Positions 54,801-64,000 of a stretch of 64,000 nucleotides of DNA are shown here, in pieces. Made by a program: the position numbers and the translations under genes. Origin of the DNA: Terramyces sp. JEL0728 (taxonomy: Eukaryota > Chytridiomycota > Chytridiomycetes > Rhizophydiales > Terramycetaceae). The stretch's first letter is position 1. Each line of letters begins with the position of its first letter. Below the pieces are notes generated by a model that saw only the letters and a program-made list of their open reading frames with translations, made no database searches and was not told the DNA's origin. Location of the stretch: positions 202,630-266,629 of the forward strand of contig JADIIU010000005.1 in the NCBI GenBank assembly GCA_027603945.1, written 5' to 3'.

Positions 54801-57800
54801 GCAGGCATGTTTAAATCGTCGACAAATATCACAGCTTTCATCCCGTGGATTGGTCCAAATACACCCCTCCTACGTTTATCTAGCTTGCTCAATATAATAT
54901 CCTGAGTTTGATTAGCTGATGTTTGAGCAGAGAAATTGACAAATACCGGGGTGTACTGATCCTTGGGCAGTTCATTCAACAGTTTGTTATTGATGTAGAC
55001 ACTCTTTCCAGTGCCGGTTGGCCCAACAATCAAAGTTTGTTTGTTGTGCTTGATCAAAGTATCCAATAAATACCCGTATCTGACTGTGTCGATTGTAGGA
55101 ATTGTAATTGAATTGAACTTTGCTTTTGGTGGAATTTCGTACTTGTCGATTGTATCCACCCACAGTTTCCATTGCCCGCCGCTTTTTCTGTCCTTTTCAA
55201 ACATGTAGTCATAAACCAGACCAGGAGGAGGCACCGGCTTGTCAATTTTGATTGTATCTGGGGTTGGGAACTCTTTATTGCTGCCGTCGAGTAAGTTGCG
55301 CAAGAATCGATCAAAGCCGGCCCTTGAATTTTGATTTATGGTTCCCCCTAACGACCAAATGCTACTGAAGATAAATACAGATATAATCCAGGCATTTTGG
55401 ATATTCGCCGGAACTTCCTGGATGCTGTTTTGCACGAATTCATCCGTCATACAAACAAATAGATTCATTAGAGAAACCACCATGTTAATTGAGGATGTAG
55501 GAACCACCTCGCGAGAAAATAATGCGACAAAATCTAGAGTAGGAGGAACAACCCAATCAAACAGCTGCACCAAAAGCACTTTTTGTTCTGGCTTGAACGA
55601 AGGATTGAGGGTGTTGATCCAACATTCCATCATTGGTCTCCAGCCAATTGCATCTGGCTCCATATAAATCATCCCGCAACGAGAAACTGTTGCAGGGGAA
55701 GCAACAGCTAAATCTGCAACTTCAAATTGAATACTCATGGTGTTGGACATGGACATGATTTCACCACTCGTGAGGCATAGTTTTTTGTTGTCGTCAAGAA
55801 CAGTGTTCATGTTCTCAATCCAGATAGCGTCTACTGGTCCGTCAAAAATAATCCAGCGTCTTTCAGCGTTTCCAAGTTGGGCAAAAGATCTGAAAGTATT
55901 GGCTAAAATACCATCAGCCCATTCATGCGTCACAGGATCAAACTGCCCATATAACTGGCCCATTGTAATAGATTTTGGATTAATAACTTTGAACTCTACT
56001 TTCTTTTCGTTCAATGATTTTTCATACATGTCGCAGAGTGCTGCTGCAAGAGTTCTATATGCCATTGTTTTCCCAGAGAATGGCAAACCAACCAGCATGT
56101 ACCCGTGTCTAATACACATCATTTCATAGGTTTGGATGATTTTTTCCAAAGCCCCGTTCACTGGTTGTAAATTGCTTTTTTCCATGTATTCCAAAATACT
56201 GGCCATCAAGTGTCTATAGTCTGGCGTTGGAAGATTAACTTTGGGGAACAAATCGGCTGAAATTGCCTTGAAAAGAGGAATGTCCTGCGTCAGGAACTTT
56301 GGCAAGTTCACATCTTGGATCGATCGAAGCATGATGATGTGTTCATTTTCATCTTGGTATTTCAACTTTAAGTTTCCAGCAGCTGTCAAAACAGATTTCA
56401 CTGCTCTCATACCGTAGTCGTAGTGGTCTTGACTGGACAATTGTTCAGAGCATAGCTTGTATGTGGCTACAATTTTCCTAGCAAGTGTTCTTGCCTCCAC
56501 AAATCCAAAAGAATAGAGCGAGATTTCAGCAATTAGTGCGTAGTCAGGTACCATCATTGCTACTGGCCTGAATAGCGCCTTTAGATTGTCTGGTAATTCA
56601 GACCGACCAGCGTAGCCAGGGTTCATGGTGATGAATACCGAGCATCCCCGGTTTAGGGACATTGTAGTTCCTTCAAAGACAAACTTTTCCAGCTTTGCAG
56701 CAACTGCTCTTTGGATTGTCAGCACTTGAGATGCGACTACCGACAGCACTTCTAGATCTATACGGTTGAATTCATCAAAACATGCCCAAGCACCGGATGA
56801 TGCCAATCCCTTAAAGAATTTACCCATAGCAATATAGTCTAGCCCATCTGAGCAATTGAAGACCACACAAGCCTTTGCTATCGCTTTGGCCAGATCTTTA
56901 ACTGATTCTGTTTTGCCAGTACCTACAGTTACCAGTTATTACCTGCTGGACCTTCTGGAGCACCACCCAAGTTTAGATCCAACGCTCCAATCAGGGTTCT
57001 ATAGCACCGATCGGTAAGCGGAGTGATAACCAGTCGGGGACAGTTACCCAGATATTCATAACCGTATTTAATTGTTGCGTTTATCATCCTAACATTCACA
57101 TCGTCTTGCTCCCAATAGTACCGCAATTGAGATAGCCACTCAAAATCGCTCTCAGATGACACACCGGACAGATACAAGTCATTGCAGACATCCCTAGCAT
57201 GTAAATCAATGACGACTAAAGCTGACAGAGTCATGCGTGCCATGCTAGTTAAATCGCCCCTAACTAATTTTACTATATCTTCAAGTTGTCTCGTGCATAC
57301 ATCCCGATAGGTTTTAATGCCGTTTGGTCCAAGTCCTTGTGCAAGAGCTTCAGTAACTTCCTTTGTCCAGTATATTTGAGATACGCAAATAACGACCTGT
57401 CCCGGCCATTCCAACACCCATTTTTCTCTTGGTGTTTCTGTGTATGCTTTGTGTGAATTTGTAACTTGCTGGTGAATAGACGATTGCATTACTTTTTCAA
57501 CTTGGAGTAGCCATTTTTCAACCGCACCTTTTGCATTTGCCGGCTCGATAACTTCTTTTAGCTTGACTTTTTCATTTTCAGAGCTGCACATTGCGATAAT
57601 TTTCGTGCCATCTTGGAACACCAGACTGGCAATACCTTCGAAACATTTCTTTAAATGCGGCTGCACTCGCAGCGGGTCTTTGGTTTCTGCTAAAATTTCC
57701 AACAGTTCGTCGTTTGACAGGAAAAAGAATCTTGGGAAAAACAACCGCTTTTTCTCCAAATAGTCGTTTAATCCTTTTTGAATTTCTTCCAAATACACAT

Positions 57801-60800
57801 TGCTTTCCCTTAGTTTGTTTAGCAAATTCGGAGTAGCGCCAGCTTTTAATATTTTTGGGTCTTCGGTAGTTGCAGTCATGATATCCCGCCAAGTTTTGTC
57901 TACGCTTTTGAATTTCTTTCCTTCAACAGGCATTGCGGCCATGATATCTTCACTGGTGAAAATTGGTTCCAAGTATAACCAGGTGGACTGGACTTTGAGC
58001 CACTCGTCAATAATATCTTGGATGGTAATTAGAGTAGTTTCCCATTGTTTCATTTCATTTTCAATTGGCTTTACAAAAGGCGACCCCCGCATTGTTTGCA
58101 CTTTGACAATCTGGTCGTCCAAAAGAGCTTGGACATCATCCATAGCAGACAATATTCTTGTTCCAGTGTCCTTGTAGGGAATCGGGTTGAACACCAGCGG
58201 CTCCCAATCGTCCTTCATTTTGTTTAGCGTGTTTTGCAGAGAGTGTTCTTTTGAAGCGGCATCGGAAATAACTTCAAATTGGGCCAAATGGGCACCCAAA
58301 TTCATATCTAGTATTTTGGTTAGGGTTGTATTTTCATCAGGCACAACTGTTTGGCCAACCACCTCACTGATAGCCTGCCAGTGTCTTTCTTTTAGTCCAG
58401 GGTTTCGCAGTATTGTAATCAGTGGAATGTACGACTTGAACTTTTCCAGTTTGTTTTTTACACTTTCTGCAACCTTTTTCGGAACAGGCTGTTCAGAGAA
58501 GGTTTTAATTAGTTTGAAGGATACTCTGAACATGTTTGAAACTGTTTCTTCCAATAGTTCTGCGTTAATATCGGTAAAAGCACCACCCATCCATTTGCTG
58601 TACTCGCTTTGGAATTGAGAAGCGGTCTCCCATAATTTCTTGTATGGATCCAAGACCTCTTTGGTTTGCGCTAGTTTGGTAAACGGAGTCTTTTCCCATT
58701 CAAGCAGCTCTTCTTCTACATTGATTTTGAATATGTTTTCTTGAAGTTCTTCCAATTTCTTTTCCAATTTGCGAATTTTTTTGATGTATTCAGAAATTTC
58801 AGACATGATTCCGTAGTCTTGGAACTTTGTTGCCTGATCAAAACACTCTTCAACTTCGGCATTAGTTGCTTCAATCTTGATTTTCAAATCTTCTTGCGCC
58901 TTTGTCTTTTTCTGCAGCATTCGCTTTTTAGAGAGTTCAAAGATTGGCATTATACGGGTTGGCCAAGTAAACGTTACTCCATTTAGCTTGATATCATCTT
59001 CCGACATGAATGCATACGATAGCAGGAAATCCAATCTTTTCTTTCCCCTGCCAATATCATCGCGCAAAGCAACAATATCTTTGGATTTCGCTTGTTCAAC
59101 GTATTTTATGATTTCAACAAGCTCTTCGGTATCATTAGGAACTTTCATTGCTTTAGCGCTGATCTTTTCATAAGCTTCGCAAATGGACAAATTATTCTTT
59201 CTATTCATTTCCGCCACTTGGTCAACCAGCTTTTGCACTAACTGGTTTGCTTTGTAGATTAAATCCAGCTTGAGCGCTTCACATTCCAAATATATCAGCG
59301 ACATGCGGACAATTGAAGCTGAATTGCTGATTTCTTCAATTAGCCTTGTCAATTTTTGGATTTCCGATTCGTAATCTTCCAAATCATGTTTTTCTCTCAA
59401 GAAATCTTCTATTCGCTTTTCAGCTTTGTGGTTTAAAAGCGACTTGTATTTTTCATAAGAAAGTAAATGTTTTTGAGGGCCAACAGTGTTTTTTGCGACT
59501 ATTCTTCTATAAAACCGTCCTTCGTCGATTCTTTCATCGTCCATTGAAATAGCAGGCAAATATAGTCCTTCATTTGCAAGAGATGTAAACAGTTTTGTTT
59601 CTACCCTTGGTATTTCGCGGACTACACCAACTATTTCTCCTAAAATTCCAACAACAATACTTTCAAGGTCAGCCAATGGCGGGTCAAACTTGATTCCAGA
59701 TCCGCTAACTGACAGCTTTACCAAGAACAACGACACGTCAGAAGATGCTCCTGCAAATTGGTTGAAAAACCTTTCAAAGTCATTCAGAGATGCTTCTACC
59801 ATCGACCATAGTTGGTTGCTAAGTAAGGTAGTAACACTTTTAAAGAAATTATCCAGTCTTTGATAACCCAGATCAGTGTCTTCGCATTTTGTCGCGATGC
59901 TGTACCACGAATCTTTGGTCGAGAGAAACATATTAGCAACCATAGGAATCCATTCATTCAGTAATTTGTTTTTAAACGATTGGCACTGACTCTTTAGGAT
60001 GGACTGAAACTCGCCAATTGACATTGGAAGCACACTTGGAGTAAAGACACTCATATCTACAACCCGAGTTTTTTCAAATAAAGCAAAGATTTTCAATAAT
60101 TCAGGCATTACTGTGTTTGTAATAAATAGATTGTGCTGGATGAATGTTTTAACTTGGAGCAGGTTGTCATGCCACGGTACTGGCGCTCTAGCTGTTTTGC
60201 AAGTGTAATGTTCGAATATGGGAGGAATCATTAATCTTTGTTGCTCCTTTGGGTCCAGCAGAATATAGTCCACGATACTTTGCTTCATCGCAGTCGCATA
60301 CGTCTTTTTCACGTCGTTGACCAAGTTATGATAAGTCAGTTTTAGTGTATCAGTCTGCATGTATTTGGAAGGAATCATACTAGTTATTCCCGTAAGCGAT
60401 TTGGGGTCTATGGCGGCAAGACACGAATCACTGACCCCTCGTTCGACATAAAACCAGTATCTTTGCTCAGCAGTGACTTGCTTTGAAATAGTATGCGATT
60501 CCAATTCAACAGGATCTAGAAAAAATGGAATATCCTCGTCTTTTTTTGGAGAGTTTGGGTGTAAAAGTTGTTTCAATCGGGTTACTGGAGACATTGGTGG
60601 GGAAGTACCCAAAGTCAGTTTGACACGTTTTGGCGACTGTTCCGGCTCTCCCTTTCTTTCTGGCTGCACCCTTTTAGATATTTGCTTCATTGAAAGATTT
60701 GCTGCTGCTGGACTAAAGTTGTTTCCTAGATTAACATAAAGTACCAATTGAATCTGAAATCATTCGGTGGTGTTTTTCTTCCTTGTACGGGGCAGCTTTG

Positions 60801-61244
60801 GTCCATGAAAACTTTTTGAGAAGTATAGGTAAATCAAACGTCTCCAAATCAATTACTTGCGGAATGAACTGGTCTAATTTTGAAAGTGAAAATGGAATTG
60901 GTGGTTTTGGGACATTGATTACATGCCCTCCTCGCCTTGGTTTGGCAATTTCCATTGGTGCTGGCTGGCCAGTTTTTACTTGGCCAATTGAACGTTTTTC
61001 TGGGACATAAATTTCAATCAAGTTTGGATATTCCCTGTATCTGCTCTTGTAAGAAGGGGTGGAATTCTAAATTAAGTTCAAATACATTTTCAATTTCTAT
61101 AATATTTAAATCGTCTGCGCTCTTTCGCGGTATATTTAATAAATTTTGTTTCCTATCTGGAGATTTCACTTCAATTCTTGATATCGAAGGCAATTTCTTT
61201 AATCCAGAGTCTACTATGTTCAGTAGCTGTGATTCATCAGACAT
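48816..61244 (-). CDS. Axonemal inner-arm dynein heavy chain (DNAH3/7/12-like)
   Basis: Six exons (61086-61244, 60745-61066, 56943-60725, 51296-56922, 48857-51274, 48816-48833) with introns of 19-23 nt give 4108 residues, the length of single-headed inner-arm chains. The stem occupies residues 1 to about 1400. P-loops are GPAGTGKTE (AAA1, about residue 1420, cut by an intron), GLPFSGKT (AAA2), GPTGTGKS (AAA3) and GVGGSGRQS (AAA4). The stalk coiled coil flanks a microtubule-binding tip (KMLSDSHFLQSLKSYDKDN). The axonemal signature NIFPADE follows AAA4. The C-terminus reads TSQRRGTLSTTGHSTNYV, and the last five residues are encoded by an 18-nt exon. Axonemal, not cytoplasmic, is well supported; the precise subtype is less so. 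Confidence 0.95.
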
Positions 61245-61513
61245 TTTCAAGAAATTCAGTCTGACGTAAGTCGCTTTTGCGCGCTTCAGAAAGTCTTTTA
61301 ATTATCGATGATTGCAATTTATCTTGCGCTAGGAATGAGAGCCTATTTGTTATCCAGCAAATAATCGAAGCTACATTCGACTTTGAATGCAACTTGAGCG
61401 TTGCAATTGCACCAGAACTAGCACAACGAACTGGCAGGTTACTCATCGAGTGCTTTGATATAAGATGTCTATGCAAGTACCAAGACTTTTACAGATTTTT
61501 ATTTAGAGGATAA
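61216..61513 (+). CDS. Doubtful small gene in the dynein-PPR spacer
   Basis: A 78-codon plus-strand frame (61277-61513) lacks an ATG. An ATG at 61216 could join it through a 28-nt intron (61266-61293), giving about 90 residues that end CKYQDFYRFLFRG. That start would overlap the first dynein codons on the other strand. No family is recognised. I report it only because the frame is long for a 270-bp spacer. Confidence 0.2.
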
Positions 61514-61517
61514 AAAA

Positions 61518-63837
61518 ATGAAATCTGTAAACAAATTCAAATTGACAACTCTAAATAAATTACTGCAGAAAAATCCAAATATAGCTCAAATCAAGCAAAT
61601 CAAAGAGATAAGGGACTCTATCCAACCAACGCAGCTACCAATAAACATGAAATTTCAAATCAGCGATATTCCTGTGATAAATTATTTGAATGGGTCAAAT
61701 GAAAAGCCAAATACCAAGCATTTGCTCTGCTTTATGATCAAGCATGTCCAGTCGTTCCAAAAGTATGATTTGACGCAGGAAATTGAACTGGAAAAAACTA
61801 GAGCCGATTTGCAGGATAAAGAAAAATCGATTGAATTGTTTCGGAATATAATTGAAAGGATAGATACCAGCTGGTTTGACACCTCTTTGGATTCCCTGTA
61901 CAAAAAACTATTGGAATTGGTGCAGTCTGAATCACAGTCGAAAGCAATCGAAAAACTACTACTCTATGATTTAAAAGATCTTGAAGATCTGGAGCAAGCA
62001 AAAACAAAGAAATATTACTCAATTAAAGCAATATTGGAATCTATAGAAACAAAGGAATTGAATGAAGAAACCGTTAATCTGCTAGTTTCACTAGCGTTGC
62101 AATTCAATGACCAAGATTTGATAGAGAAGCTGTTCAAAACAGAGAAAATTACCCCTGGCCTTGTACTTGCTGTAATCAGAAAAAACTATTTTCCAATTGA
62201 ATGTTTTAAATTATATCACTCAAAAATGAATGTCCAGCAAATCCACTCTGGAATCCTAACAATAATCAAAGAGTAAAGATTTATTAATAAGGAACATTAA
62301 ATTTGGAAATCAGCAGCAGGCGATGGAATTTATAGAATATTGTTCAAATTATTACACGATCGGAAGAAAAACGTTATTAGAATTACAAAGATCTTTTATT
62401 GAACAGGGGAATTTACACCGATCAAAACAGTTTATTGATCAAATTAAAAAAATGAACGGGTTTGTTGATCAGAATATCGTCCTGCCTTTAATAGTTTGCT
62501 TGATGGAGCGAAATCAAAGTAGCGAAGCACTGGATCTGTACAAGTCAGTTGAAAATCCAAATTATGGAACCAAGGCCGCAGTAGTAAAAGGATTAGTAAT
62601 GAATAATCAGATTAAACAAGCTATTGAAATGGCAGATCGCAGGATGGGGCATTTGTTTATTGAATACTATACTACAATTGGAGATGTAAAATCAGTACAG
62701 CGAGTTTACGAGCAATTTGAAAAAAATGATTTGGCAATGGCAGCAATGATCCGGTTTTCGTTTTTATTTGTTCAACCACTCCCAGATATTGACAATTTAC
62801 CTCATTATTATACAAACACAATGAAAGCTCTGGTCACGTATCATCTGGGAAAGGACAATGTGGATAAAGCGAAAGAATATCACGGCAAAATTGTGGAATT
62901 TAATGATATAATATTTTCCAAATTCACGAAAAAAGATTTGATTGGATACTATGCAAAGAAAGGCGATTTTGAAAATGCAGAAATAGAGTTGCGTGATTAC
63001 TTGGATAAATATCCTCCAACAGAACAAATATTTCACTTGCTGATTAAAGCTGGCTCCAAACATAATAATACTGAATTGGTCAAAAAGTACTATTCACTGT
63101 TGGAAGACTACAACTTGCACTTGACTTCAGCGTCCTTTGCATGTATAATTTCGTCATATATGGAATTGGATATGAATTTGGCAATCGAAATGTACAAAAA
63201 ATTCCAGCAGAGCAAAATCAAGCCAAGCAAAGAGTTTTACACTACACTGATGATTTATTATGCGCGATTAGGCAAGACTAGCCAAATGGAAAATATTTAT
63301 GAAACTCTAACATCCGTAAAGAACAATACAAAACAATCACTCTATCTACTAAATTCGCTACTAACTGGGTACTGTTTGACGGGCAATTTTGATAAAGTAT
63401 TCAAATTATATGACAGCGTGTACAAGTCGCCAAAACAAAAACTCTCTTTAAACGTGGATGCATTCTCGTACTTTGGACAAGACTTGCTAATTAATGCATT
63501 TGGAATAACAGCAGTTACTGTGTGCGGAATCCTTGACTGCTGCGGATTTGAAAAAGATTACAAAAAACTAAAGTTCTATTGGAACAGACTACAGAACGAT
63601 GGGTTTCCACTAGTCAAGAATAATTATTGTAGTTATGTCGAAGCGCTACTACGGTGTGGGAAGGAAACTGAGGCTTATAGGGTTGTTGAACGGTTGCCAT
63701 TTCACGATTCAAAGATACACACTAATTTTATGGCGTTGTGTAAAGATAAAGTACTGAAAGAGCGGTTAGGGAAAAGCATGGACAGAGGCAGGCGGGTAGG
63801 TGTTGTTGTTTTGCCTCCTGTTGATTTTGTAGAATAA
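61518..63837 (+). CDS. PPR/TPR-type helical-repeat protein, likely mitochondrial
   Basis: Two exons (61518-62272 and 62292-63837, with a 19-nt intron) give 766 residues. The second exon has successive 35-residue helical hairpins of the pentatricopeptide type, such as KPSKEFYTTLMIYYARLGKTSQMENIYE and LLNSLLTGYCLTGNFDKVFKLYDSV. The first exon is helical with weaker repeats. The basic N-terminus (MKSVNKFKLTTLNKLLQK) would suit mitochondrial import. PPR proteins bind organellar RNA for processing, stability or translation. The RNA target is unknown. The stop TAA is inside AATAAA (63833-63838). Confidence 0.82.
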
Positions 63838-63952
63838 AGCACTTTAATGTACCAACAGACGCCAAGTTGTTGATTTCCAACCTTTGACCGGGCCAGCGTG
63901 TTATTTGGTTGGTTTGACAAACACGCCTGACTTTTTATGCAAGATAATTGAT

Positions 63953-64000
63953 TTATTTCAACGCAATGCGCATTAGCTTGGATATCCAAAATGCCACATT
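63953..64000 (-). CDS. 3' end of a minus-strand gene (partial)
   Basis: The minus strand enters the window in an open frame that ends WISKLMRIALK and stops at TAA (63953-63955), which lies inside AATAAA (63952-63957). That ending is the hallmark of real genes in this window, so this is probably a genuine C-terminus convergent with the PPR gene. Only 15 residues are visible, so no family can be named. Confidence 0.4.
   Translation of the reverse strand, partial: NVAFWISKLMRIALK

Noticed and set aside
61518..62276. A separate 252-residue gene before the PPR gene
   Set aside because: A 19-nt intron at 62273-62291 joins it in frame to the PPR exon.
1..64000. Bacterial or organellar origin, mobile elements, CRISPR
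   Set aside because: Spliceosomal introns, AATAAA signals and eukaryote-only families run through the whole window; no transposase, terminal repeats or spacer arrays were seen.

Overview
The window is nuclear DNA from a compact, fairly AT-rich genome of a flagellated, fungus-like opisthokont, most likely a zoosporic early-diverging fungus or a close relative. Velvet-domain regulators and a lanosterol-type oxidosqualene cyclase point to fungi. A full axonemal inner-arm dynein heavy chain, an IFT25 homologue and a tubulin-glutamylase-like TTLL point to a lineage that still builds a motile flagellum. The exact phylum cannot be fixed from sequence alone. I found no tRNA, rRNA, transposon or CRISPR array.

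The dominant feature is splicing. By hand I could join about 70 introns, and about two thirds are exactly 19-20 nt (GTA...CTAAC or TTAAT...AG). Nearly all lie within 17-28 nt; the exceptions are two of 39 nt and one of 53 nt. Simple open reading frames therefore cut most genes into pieces or run through introns. All joined models keep frame and total a multiple of three.

Layout. 1-0.75 kb: a 3' gene end and a NADAR/YbiA-type protein. 1.4-9.3 kb: four tandem velvet-domain genes with conserved intron positions, with antisense relics of a second duplicated unit between them. 9.35-11.0 kb: delta-COP. 11.4-17 kb: a small gene and four single-pass, Ser/Thr-rich surface proteins. 17-24 kb: a coiled-coil protein, a shortened INTS9/CPSF100-like protein, two HMG-box genes flanking an RRM-like protein and a TRM140/METTL2 tRNA methyltransferase. 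25-32.5 kb: a class 3 lipase and three tandem LRR membrane proteins. 32.5-38.6 kb: lanosterol synthase, importin beta and a Gdt1-type transporter. 39-44 kb: a GPI-type repeat protein, a TBC protein, SUMO E2 (Ubc9), a GRAM-domain protein, a dienelactone hydrolase and a glutaredoxin. 44-61.3 kb: a flagellar neighbourhood (TTLL, IFT25, LSM12, an ankyrin protein, axonemal dynein). 61.5-63.8 kb: a PPR protein, then the end of a minus-strand gene.

Genes are packed with very short UTRs. In about a dozen the stop codon TAA lies inside the AATAAA poly(A) signal. One convergent pair overlaps its stop codons in a TTAA, and one divergent pair has start codons 14 bp apart.
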